A stretch of 64,000 nt of DNA from assembly GCA_949752735.1 (NCBI GenBank), contig OX457039.1:43753452-43817451 (forward strand), read 5' to 3'. Shown here one piece after another: positions 24,801 through 33,700 of this stretch. Every line of letters starts with the position of its first letter. Position 1 is the first letter of the stretch. The translations under genes were made by a program, and so were the position numbers. The notes below the pieces were generated by a model, which was not told the DNA's origin, did no database searches, and worked only from the letters and a program-made list of their open reading frames with translations. Source of the DNA: Lumbricus terrestris (taxonomy: Eukaryota > Annelida > Clitellata > Crassiclitellata > Lumbricidae).

Positions 24801-26933
24801 TAATGTGGAGGAACTATTCTGCTAAAACGGATCCAATTAAGGATGTTATGTAACAAACAATAATACTGTGCCACTGGTTGACACCTTGTGCATTAGACAT
24901 TACATCGTAATAATAAATTAGACACTTAAAGTTCCATGTGTTTTATTTAGCCGGGACTCTGTGGAAGCCCAGTGCGTGTAAGTCGTAGCAGTTCCGTGGC
25001 TTCCGATGAGTCTGCTCGAACTGTGGCCCAACTCCATGCCAAAGTCAAACAGCTTCAGATCGAAAACCTGACACTTCAGCGAAGCACTAGTCGTAGCTGT
25101 TCTGTACCAAACTTATCTGTGACGTCTGATGTGAGCGTCAGCAGGCAAGCTGACAATGTTTCAAACAAACCGGTCAGTATTTAATTTAGTCTTCACAGAA
25201 GGAAGTTAAGTAAGATGAGGCTTAGATCTGGTTAGACGGTGACATATCACACCTTTATAAAACGTGAGATAAGACAGAGTGAGTGCCAGAAGGGTCAACA
25301 CTAGACTAAGAAGAGAAGGAGCACAGTTAACCACACATTACTGCCTCAGACTTCTGGGTTTATGGCAAGACCACTAAAACAGAGTTGCATTGCTGACGGA
25401 ACAATAAAAACTGGTATCATCAGCACACCGATATAGTTGGACTTCAAAATAATTGGTTATTCAACAGATTGGCAAAGATTGTAAATGATAGGGGACCCAA
25501 CAATAATTATGCCCTTGACAGATACCAACAGTGCAGTAAGATGGATTCAATTGAGCAGCACCAATGCCCACTTGCCGGAGACCGATTGCAGAGGGAAGCA
25601 GCACTACCCGGTGCAAGGCAAACCCTGAGACGAAGCATTTACTATGTGCATAAAGTAGTAGGTGGCGGTCAACAGTGTCAAAAACAGCACTAAGGCCATA
25701 TTGGCGTATATTGACATATTGGCGCTTCGCGTGAAACTTCGATGCAGTGTCAGTGCTGTAGTCGGGAGCACCTCTGAATAGAGAGTGGGAAGGGGTGCTG
25801 TAGAAATGAATAAATAAATAAATATTAAGAAGCAAGCCTTTCCGTAGCACACTCAATTTTGGATTAGTTTCCATTGTCGTCTGTGTTAAAGAAATTTTTC
25901 ACATCAGAGTTGTACATCACATTAAGCTTTAGTAGAAATCACATATACACCTTAAAATATCATTTAGCTGAACAAGCCAGATATATAAGAACAGTGACCT
26001 ATACTTATTTTTAATTTCAAGATGTCTGCTGTTCAACAGAACAAAACGTCTGACAGTAATTTAATAGAGTATGTGTTTCTGGCCAGGGTCAGACCTGCAG
26101 AAGTTGATTCTCTAGACAGGAGCTGTGCCAATTAGACTTTTCAGTCAGACACATACTTGTCAGTTATGATCAGACCTAGTCATTTTAGTCAACCTAAAAT
26201 GTGAACACTGTGACGTTTTGCTGCAACAGATACAACTTGTTGTGCTGGCAATTTCAGCTGGAGAGAGAGGAGAGTTTGAGGGTTCGTGAGCTGGAGCTCT
26301 GCCTTCAGAGAGCAGAAAGCAAAAACAAGATGGCCGAAGAACGTGCAAGCAAAAATGAACAAATGTTCAACCAGAAGTTACGAGAACATTCCAGAGTTCA
26401 AGAAACCATGACACAACAGACCAAGGTTACTTGCTCTTATTTATTGATTTCTCACTCAGCCTGGACTTAATTCTTTAAATTCATTGACTTGATCTTAGGT
26501 CAATCATTAAAGTTTTATTCTTTTAAGTGAACAACTTAACAACTTAGCGTCGTTCATTCTCTGTTGCTGGTCCTACAACTTGGAATGGTCTCCCTGTTAC
26601 ACTGTGCTTAATTCCCATGGGTCACTCCACTCTGTTCCTTAAGAACCTAAAAACTTTTATTTAGCCATGGTTGGACCGGGAGCGCTTCTGAGTAGCCTAC
26701 CTTGAAGAGGCGCTATATAAATTTCTGAAATAAACAAATAAACTCAGTTACCATTCATTCGTGATTTTGTTTAGTCAGTTATAGACTGTTAATTTTAAAT
26801 GTCTTCTCATTGCTGATTCTTTGTTTCATTGTAGGAACTGATGCAACTGCAGCGAGCTTATTCTCAACTCCAGCACCGATGTCCATCTCCATCCAAATCT
26901 CTGATCAATCAGTCGGCACTAAAAACATCTTGA
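3854..26933 (+). CDS. Large coiled-coil protein, 27 exons visible, unidentified; 5' end not seen
   Basis: Exons joined by GT-AG sites with consistent phase: 3854-4006, 4538-4636, 5805-5903, 6706-6960, 7733-7840, 8653-8824, 9452-9644, 10062-10145, 10551-10663, 11102-11261, 11692-11856, 12516-12641, 13303-13469, 13866-13971, 15027-15158, 15971-16072, 16609-16791, 17063-17191, 17397-17620, 17889-17931, 18626-18730, 19417-19500, 22429-22595, 24585-24657, 24951-25172, 26258-26425, 26835-26933 (TGA). They code about 1,242 residues; the first begins with a split codon, so at least one exon lies upstream. The N-terminal third is Ser/Asp-rich with a run DDDGDGEDEDE. From exon 8 on it is almost continuous heptad-rich coiled coil, then a Ser-rich linker (SRSSSVASDES), a last coil and a Pro/Ser tail (RCPSPSKS). 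The style fits centrosomal, ciliary or golgin proteins, but I recognise no family. An exon could be missing in longer introns such as 13972-15026. Confidence 0.75.
4660..4775 (+). repeat. Diverged SINE copy, internal part
   Basis: It contains 'tagggaccttgagcaagttcttcact', 'ggcgtgagc' and 'ttcaagaatggcgatat', recognisable as a worn version of the SINE seen complete at 53258-53455. The tRNA-like head is lost. It lies in an intron of the coiled-coil gene. Confidence 0.55.
5600..5670. repeat. (TTA)n-type low-complexity tract
   Basis: Irregular ATT/TTA trinucleotides in an intron of the coiled-coil gene. Simple sequence only. Confidence 0.8.
5945..6172 (+). repeat. tRNA-derived SINE, near full length, diverged
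   Basis: The head has the tRNA-like phrase 'gccttgaagccggaggattacatgttcgaatcc' with a polymerase III B box (GTTCGAATCC). The body ('gggaccttgggcaagtc', 'gctcagcgcttcggcgtgaa') and the tail ('gggagcgcttctgagcag...ggcgctataacaagtgcac') match the copies at 33080 and 53258. It lies in an intron of the coiled-coil gene, sense strand. Confidence 0.85.
7885..8360 (+). mobile_element. Non-LTR retrotransposon fragment (3' end of ORF2)
   Basis: The translation reads LVKPVLLYGSE, then LLGKIMGIGKRDKIRN, KIQKRRLKWYGHVERMDG and RRKWIDNIIKEDL. This is the region after reverse transcriptase in many animal non-LTR retrotransposons (a 'LKWYGHV...W.DNI' type tail). A stop codon interrupts the frame near 7943. 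The copy ends in a GAA-rich tract at 8345-8362. It is a truncated fossil in an intron of the coiled-coil gene. Confidence 0.8.
9118..9297. repeat. Polypyrimidine (C/T-rich) low-complexity tract
   Basis: About 180 bases are almost pure pyrimidine on the plus strand, built from irregular CTCC/TTCC words, within an intron. Its open frames (proline/leucine on one strand, arginine/glutamate on the other) reflect composition only. Confidence 0.9.
11980..12480. other. Intron segment of foreign composition, with a GGCGC tract
   Basis: This part of the intron between exons 11692-11856 and 12516-12641 is more GC-rich than its surroundings. It holds a short GGCGC tandem (12301-12327), 'cggccggaaaatttt' and 'ggggctaagccc'. 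I recognise no element ends. An old inserted repeat is likely. Confidence 0.4.
16299..16400 (+). repeat. (GGT)n/(GGC)n/(GAC)n compound trinucleotide repeat
   Basis: The tract runs GTGGTGGTG, then GGCGGTGGC, then GACGACGAC, and grades into GATGAAGAT. It lies in the intron upstream of the exon at 16609. It generates spurious poly-Thr and poly-Val frames. Confidence 0.95.
18293..18365 (-). repeat. LINE 3' tail, antisense, with (GAAT)n end
   Basis: Read on the minus strand it gives 'gcacctctgagtagcaatcttgaagaggcgctatataaattgtcag' followed by a GAAT microsatellite. This is the same terminal sequence as the L2/CR1-like LINE at 29400-29470. Confidence 0.8.
19501..22428 (+). other. Long intron of the coiled-coil gene
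   Basis: Nearly 2.9 kb of AT-rich sequence between two phase-0 exons. Open frames are short and lack splice-flanked coding character. I see no recognisable element, apart from a stretch near 21140-21290 with the repeated phrase 'agtgcctgga/cattgcatgga'. A small missed exon cannot be excluded. Confidence 0.5.
22596..24584 (+). other. Long intron of the coiled-coil gene
   Basis: About 2 kb of T-rich DNA. Joining the flanking exons restores a split AA|G codon, which supports the boundaries. I see nothing else that can be named. Confidence 0.55.
25700..25822 (+). repeat. Partial SINE with (AATA)n tail
   Basis: 'ggcgcttcgcgtgaaacttcgatgcagtgtc', 'agtcgggagcacctctgaatagag' and 'aaggggtgctgtagaaatgaataaataaataa' match the 3' half of the SINE. 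The head is missing. Confidence 0.75.
26530..26750 (+). repeat. LINE 3'-end fragment
   Basis: The piece runs from 'tcgttcattctctgttgctggtcctacaacttggaatggtctcc' to 'gggagcgcttctgagtag...gaggcgctatataaat'. It corresponds to the last part of the reverse-transcriptase frame and the tail of the LINE at 27739-29470. It lies in the last intron of the coiled-coil gene. Confidence 0.8.
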
Positions 26934-27738
26934 CATCATCGTCTTTATTTATTTCATCTTAACTCAAATGCCGTAGTACTTCTTCAAAATACTGGATAAA
27001 ATTGGTCTCAAACTACTTTTTGTTATTGTGCTACCCAACACAATGACAATTAAAGCTTTTTGTCATTGTGTTACCCAAGTTGTTAGACACCAAAGTATTG
27101 TATTTATAACATATATACTACTTAAGTATAATCAGATGCTGTTTTTATTAGCATTTGGTGAAACAATTATTGTGTCTTTGGCTCAAATGTGCAATGACTG
27201 AAAAACATGAACTTGCAAGTTTTCATGAACAATCTTTGGTTTATTAGATAGTTGTAGATTTTTGTACTGGTGCAATTAAAAATTTGTGCAAATATCAAAA
27301 TTATGTATATCTTATGCTCAAGTTTGAAATGCATGTAATGCCTTGAATGTCAAAATCTATCCGTGTTGCAGGGTAAGGCCCAAGGCTTCGCTATGGTTAG
27401 CTCATTTTATGGAATTGTCTCGACATAAAAATTGTTCTTTCGAGTTTATGATGAAGTCACAAAATATGAGCTTGACAAGTGCGGCCAATTGGAGGAGGCC
27501 AGTGCCCGCTAATTACAACTAATCAAAATTCTATGCTGCTGTGGAGTCACTGTCATCAGGAGGCACGTCTGGCTGAGTGGCTGATCCTGTGGTACTAGTA
27601 AGTGTACATGGTCTGTCCATTATGTGGGCATCCCCAGATGCAGCCAATGCAAGTCCGGAGCTGGCGTGATGGGATGGTTGGGTTTGTGTACCATATTGGT
27701 ACCAAACTGGCAATTTGTAGCTATTTAATCTCATCTAA

Positions 27739-29424
27739 TATAACATTATCTCCTCCATACGTCACGACACTGCTCAATCTCCTCCTCCTATCTTCACCTC
27801 TACGGACTGCCGCTTCACCACTCTCTCCGAGATTGCGGACAGTGATCTTCGTCGTCTGATCCTCTCCTCGCCGCCAAAGTCTTCGGAGCTGGATCCTCTT
27901 CCTCCGTTCCTTATCCAGGAATCGATCGGCATCCTTCTGCCGTTTCTCACTCTTCTCTGCAACACTTCGCTTCGTGAAGGGGTCCTGCCGTCTTCCCAGA
28001 AGCGCTCGATCATCACTCCTATCCTCAAGCAGCCGACACTGGATCCGGCTGTTCCGTCTAGCTATAGGCCGATAGCTAACGTTACTTTTATTTCTAAGAT
28101 TATTGAAAAACTGGTTGCTAGTCAGCTGTTAAACTATCTGGACGCTAATAATTTACTCCCTCCCCGCCAGTCTGGGTTCCGTAAGGGCTACTCTACTGAG
28201 TCCCTCCTTCTCCACCTCCTCTCGGATGTATATGGCGCCATTGATAGGTCCCAAGTAACTTTGCTGGCCTTATACGATGTTAGTGCCGCTTTTGACTCGG
28301 TGGATCATGATCTTCTCCTAAGTCGTCTTTCATTATCTTTTGGGATTAGGGATTTGCCACTTGAATGGATCACTTCCTACCTATCGGAGCGCACCACCTC
28401 AACTATTTTCCACTCAACTCGGTCTCCTTGGTGTCCTGCTCCTTTTGGGCTCCCCCAGGGTTCCGTCCTGGGGCCTCTTCTTTACCTCCTCTTCACGGCT
28501 GACATAGAGGTTCTACTTGCCTCTTGTTCCCTTAAGAGTCACTCTTACGCTGATGACGTGCAGTCCTACGCTCATTGTTCAGCGTCCCAAGCTGCCTCTG
28601 CTGTCCGAATTATGTCACATGCCCCTGACTGCTTTACTGCCTGGATGTCGTCCAATCGACTCCGTTTAAACCCTTCAAAAACTCAATATATCTGGCTTGG
28701 AACTCGTCAACAGCTGGCTAAACTAGATCTAGGGTCTCTAGCCTCTGAATTCCCCACCTTTGTCTTTTCCACCTCTGTGTGCAATCTGGGTATTATCCTG
28801 GACCAGGAGCTGTCTTTTGTTGATCATCTTAAGGCCTTGACTCGTTCTTGCTACTACCATTTGCGTCAGTTGCGAGTCGTGTCTCGCTCTCTGTCTTCCT
28901 CTTCCGCTTCCACCTTGGTTCATGCCTTTATTGCTAATCGATTGGATTACTGCTCTTCTCTCTACTTTGGCCTTCCTCAGGTTCGTATGCGTTGTTTGGA
29001 GGGGGTCCTGCGGGCGGCTGCTCGCCTGGTGGGTGGTGTCCCTAAGTTTGGCCACATCTCTGATTACATTCGTGATGTCCTACATTGGCTTCCAGTTCAG
29101 TCACGCATCCACTTCAGGGTTGCTTCTTTTGCTTGGCGCTGTGTCTTGGGCACAGCACCACCTTATCTCTGTGAGTTATTCACTTTGACCTCTACTACTC
29201 TAGGTCGCCGATCTCTGCGCTCGGCCTCTAGAGGTGACTTTATGGTTCCTTACGCCCGCACTGCCACTAGGCAGAGCAGGGCATTTTCAGTCACTGGCCC
29301 TTCCGTCTGGAATGACCTTCCCTCTAACCTGCGTTCCCACCCTCGGAACACGTCGGGCTCATTCTATGGATCGCTTAAGACTTTTCTTTTTGACCGGGCT
29401 TGGGTCAGGAGCGCCTCTGAGTAG
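27739..29424 (+). CDS. Reverse transcriptase, partial (L2/CR1 type)
   Basis: About 561 codons are open without a stop. The first ATG of the longest ATG-led frame is at 28261, but the frame is open and homologous back to about 27739, so the real protein began further 5'. Recognisable blocks are SYRPIANVTFISKIIEKL, QSGFRKGYSTESLLLHLLSD, LYDVSAAFDSVDHDLL with a catalytic aspartate, GLPQGSVLGPLLYLLF, and YADD with the catalytic pair. It ends with the C-terminal LINE motif FSVTGPSVWNDLP and the stop TAG inside the shared 3' tail. The intact frame suggests fairly recent retrotransposition. Alone it lacks the endonuclease and cannot be autonomous. Confidence 0.9.
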   Translation, partial: YNIISSIRHDTAQSPPPIFTSTDCRFTTLSEIADSDLRRLILSSPPKSSELDPLPPFLIQESIGILLPFLTLLCNTSLREGVLPSSQKRSIITPILKQPTLDPAVPSSYRPIANVTFISKIIEKLVASQLLNYLDANNLLPPRQSGFRKGYSTESLLLHLLSDVYGAIDRSQVTLLALYDVSAAFDSVDHDLLLSRLSLSFGIRDLPLEWITSYLSERTTSTIFHSTRSPWCPAPFGLPQGSVLGPLLYLLFTADIEVLLASCSLKSHSYADDVQSYAHCSASQAASAVRIMSHAPDCFTAWMSSNRLRLNPSKTQYIWLGTRQQLAKLDLGSLASEFPTFVFSTSVCNLGIILDQELSFVDHLKALTRSCYYHLRQLRVVSRSLSSSSASTLVHAFIANRLDYCSSLYFGLPQVRMRCLEGVLRAAARLVGGVPKFGHISDYIRDVLHWLPVQSRIHFRVASFAWRCVLGTAPPYLCELFTLTSTTLGRRSLRSASRGDFMVPYARTATRQSRAFSVTGPSVWNDLPSNLRSHPRNTSGSFYGSLKTFLFDRAWVRSASE

Positions 29425-29474
29425 AGTCCTTGAAGGGGCGCTATATAAATTGCATAGATAGATAGATAGATATA
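27739..29474 (+). mobile_element. L2/CR1-like LINE, 5'-truncated, with GATA-repeat 3' end
   Basis: A reverse-transcriptase frame is followed at once by the tail 'gagcgcctctgagtagagtccttgaaggggcgctatataaat' and a (GATA)n microsatellite at 29455-29474. Simple-repeat 3' ends without poly(A) are typical of the CR1/L2 group. The 5' UTR, ORF1, endonuclease and N-terminal RT blocks are absent, as in most copies made by incomplete reverse transcription. It lies between the coiled-coil gene and GORAB. Confidence 0.9.
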
Positions 29475-30738
29475 TTTGTAAAGTGCTTCTCACAGCAGAG
29501 CTATTCGAAAGTGCTCTCAGCATGATAGGTCCATGAAAAATTAAAAGGTATGCACTCTACTAAATGTAAGTAAACTGGTTTGCTTATTTTTAATACACCT
29601 CAATTTGTAGGATTTAATTAGTGACAATTTGTTCAACAAAATGAATGCTCAAGCATCAAGCACTTTAAAACTATTACATTTAAACTGAAACTGTGTAAGC
29701 TGGATTTATTATATGTTGTTGAATATCAAAGCAAATATTCCAAGTCCCAGGTAACCATTTTCTTGTAGCTCAGCAAACATTCAAGAAAGGGAATAGAAAC
29801 CTTTTCCATCCAGGATCCCTATATAGCATACACAAAGTTCCTTGAATACTTGTTAATGCATGCTTGTATGTTCATATCTGGACATTTCTTTAAAGCATCT
29901 TTAAAGTACCTTGCAAGCTCTCCAATTATGTTAAGTGTCATTAAGAACAGATATGTCATTACTCAGCAAAATTATCAACAATACACAGAAAAACCACAGG
30001 AGTTACCAATGGCATACATACAAACGAAGCTCAGCCAATAGATTCCTATGCATAGATCTATAAGTCACAGATGACATTAATTGTAGAGACCCATTCTTCT
30101 TTATACAGTCAGTTACACCGGTCAAGATGACATGCAGAAAATAACATCCAATGTAAAAAATCCGCAACAGAAATAGAGAGGTCCATTATACAAACTTAGG
30201 AACAGTAAACGAAAACAAGTTAGAAATTGCCGAGCATGTAACAATCTAATGAAATTATGCAGAATTTGCACAATGACCAATTTGTCAGCGACATCACCGA
30301 TTGATCTATAGAAATATTGACTATTTTTGAGGTGTAATCAAGGGTTTTGTTAAAAGTTCAACGTGCATTGCTGCTAGCTTGTTTGCATGGTGAATCATGG
30401 TAGCAAGGTCAAAATTGAAGGGCACTTTGTTGTCAGTAGTAAAGTAAAGAAATTCAAGTGTTTGTAATAGCACAAAAGTGTTCTCCTTTCTGCAAGCATA
30501 CTTCTCAAAAAATCAGATACCAGCTAAACACCACCTAATCCATCAGAAGGAAAAGATCAAGGTCACTTAGAAACACTTTTACCTATAAAGAAAACAAACT
30601 ACCTGTCATCACAATAGTCGACGAGTACACTGTTATATTTCATAAAAGCTACGAAGTTTAAACTCAACAGAAGACTCAATTGTAGAAAATTTACTTCAAA
30701 TTAACTGGAGAAAACTGAAATTTCATAATATTATTTAG
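29475..30738. other. Intergenic DNA and probable GORAB 3' UTR
   Basis: AT-rich sequence with no convincing coding frame. The part nearest 30738 should be the 3' untranslated region of the minus-strand GORAB gene. I found no perfect AATAAA on the minus strand close to the stop. Confidence 0.4.
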
Positions 30739-33700
30739 TTAGCTACTACTAACAACTTCCTTAGATTTTTCTGTGTTCAGTAGACTGTCGGTTTGGTTGC
30801 TGCCTACACTGCCAACCGTCGATGATGTAACCCGGTCATCACTGACAGTGACAGTAGCCTCATTAGCAGTACCTGGTTGATCATTGCTTGTGGTTGCATT
30901 GCTTGTGCTATCTCCTGTTGTCCCACTGTCTGTCTGTGTGGCATCACGGCTGATTGCTTCGATGTTATGTGGAGCAGTGTTGTCACATTTTGCAACAGAA
31001 CGTTGATCTGCAGCTTCACTGGTAGCTTCGTCTGTCTTGTTTTCAGCTGAATCTGCGGTTGCTTCCGGTTGTGATGAAAGAAGGGCCAAGCCCAGACTCT
31101 GCAGACAACCCTTGCGTGTTTCTGTCGCTCTGATATGTAATATGGGAACAGGAGGAGAGAAGGAATCGTCGGTGAGAAGCAGGTCGTCATCGTCGTCTGC
31201 CATCTCCAGTTTGTTCATCAGCTCCGTCAGTTTCTTTGCCTTGCGCTGTTCGTTCTGATGGATGACTGTGTAGAGATGTTCCGTCAGTTGTTCCTTCTGA
31301 AGAGATTTCTTGTTCAGATCTATTTTCGCTTCGACAAACTCCTTCTCAGCGCGGTCGTAACGCTTTCTAAAACGACACACGTTCTCAGGCACATCAAAAT
31401 TCCACACACTGTGCTGAAGCGTAACTTAAATTTACATTAAGTAGCTAGCACATTATCAATGGCTGTTGTTATCTGACTTGCATAACTGCTTGCACCGTAC
31501 TCTTTGTGACTCAACATTGGTATGTCACGCGTTCTTCATTAAATCCATTGTACAAAAAATTTCATTTTCTAAATCTCGTACTTTTCATCACATGTAGACA
31601 AAAATACATAAATTGCCAACAGATGAATTGTCGTTATTAATTAACTCAAAATCATCAAAGCTACTAATAAGCACCTTCCTTGGGTGCTTAGCAGGTGCTA
31701 CAGACACATTCTGTAAATATATGTATATATATCATATATATTCACATATACATACATAGACAATTTAAATTGCACTAAACTGTTAGACATTGACAATTGT
31801 GACTGCTAGCCTAATTAACCAATACAAGCAGCTTGACCGAGATTGGGTCACGTATACCTAGTTCCAGATAAGTAAACCATTCATTATAATTCATCATAGT
31901 TCTAACTACAGTGTATACTTTAATTTAAAGGACAGCCAGCCTATGTAAAACACTCTCGTAATGTTTCTGTCTGTCTGCGCTTCACGTAAAAGACCTTGAA
32001 GAATATAGATCTGTGCCAGTAGTACTAAAGGTTGTGAATCGTGCAATAGTTCAGTTACGTCAGCTTCACCTTACTTCTAAATGTAACTTTAGACAATTTT
32101 CCATAGTGACCACCGTATAGCAATCATCCCAAGGTCGAGAATCTGCTCATGTTTCAATTAATTGATCAGTTGAGAGCTTTCACCAATGCTAAACGTCTGA
32201 ATAAGTGTCATTTCTAGTTTAGGCCCCATACGTAATTGATTAAAAATCAGAACAAAAGAAATACCTACTGTGCTTCTAGAAACTCTCGACTGATTTCTTC
32301 AATCTTATTTCTAATTACTGAAACATCTGAATTGACCATCTGGTCCAGCCGCTCCAATTCCGTCTTTATAATGGTCAGTTTTTTAGCCTCAACCTTTGCC
32401 TTCTTTTGCCTTCAAACACAAGCACATAATCACAATGGAATTGACCAAGCAGAAAATCATTATTTGGCAAGCAGGCCTTCTGCATCAACCCAATCTAGGT
32501 CAATTCCTAATGCAATCTTTGCTACATATTCCACAGTTCTAGATGTTATATATAGCTCTCAATAAATGCATATAAATTAGCAATGGTCAATATTTTATAT
32601 ATGCCATCTATAGCAAACAAAATTACTTCCGAAAAGTTGCTTACGTAAAAATTCTAAACTCTGGTGATATTGCTTGTCAGAGTAGGTTTCTTGAAGAAGC
32701 ACTATATATGAATTTTATGAATGAATGAATGAATGAATGCAAGAACTGACAATTGTTGCTGCCCAATTTCATACGCACTTCTAAATTTTAAAAGCCCAAG
32801 GAGGGTATTATGAAATTAAAGTTGTAAAGCTGCATTGTCTTAAAATGGCATGAATGCGACAACAGACCTTTGTTGAATGGCAGTAGTGAGCATTTCTTTT
32901 TTCTTCTTGTTCTGTGCTTCCATCATTTTCTGATGTTCTCTAAACTTATCCAAATCTGCAATTTCATGCCTGAGTCAAACAAATCATACAACATTCGAAT
33001 ACAGTCGACAATGCTTAAGTGCATCATGGTCATCAGTTGAACCTAGTCATTCAACTGTGACTTACACACACACACACGTCGCCGCGTAGGGACCTTGGGC
33101 AAGTCCTTCACTCGCAATTGCTCAGCGCTTCGGCGTGAAACTCCGATGCAGTGTCCGCTCTGCAGTCGGGAGCGCCTCTGAGTAGAGAACTTGAAGGGGC
33201 GCTATAACAAGTGCACATACAAACAAATACGAGATGTTCAAAAGTACTGCATAAAATTGACTACATGTATTGTACATGTATTCAATAACTGAGGTGGAGC
33301 CTACATAGGCCTACTATAAAATGCCTTCAATAACTATTCAATTATGTCACTTGCTGATGCATAGTACAGTGCTACTAAGCCATCACACTGGACAGTCGGA
33401 GTCATTGGCTGGTCATGGGCAAAGTGTTTTATAGGTGACCAGAATGCTCTAAGCTGCCCATGCAATTCAGCAGTGTTAATACACACAGACAGGGATGGGC
33501 ATATTACACAGTAACAGGTAATTAAATTACAAATTACTAGATAAAATGTAATTGAATTACAAATTACCAATTACTAGATAAATTTGCTGGAAATTAAAAA
33601 TTAAGTAATTTCAATGACACATCAATTACAAATTACTTAGAGCCTACATTATTCACAGGAATAATAAAAAAAACTCAGGCAGAAATCACATGCGTTTTTT

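Noticed and set aside
30804..31258. Minus- and plus-strand frames overlapping the last GORAB exon
   Set aside because: They are shadows of the GORAB coding frame.
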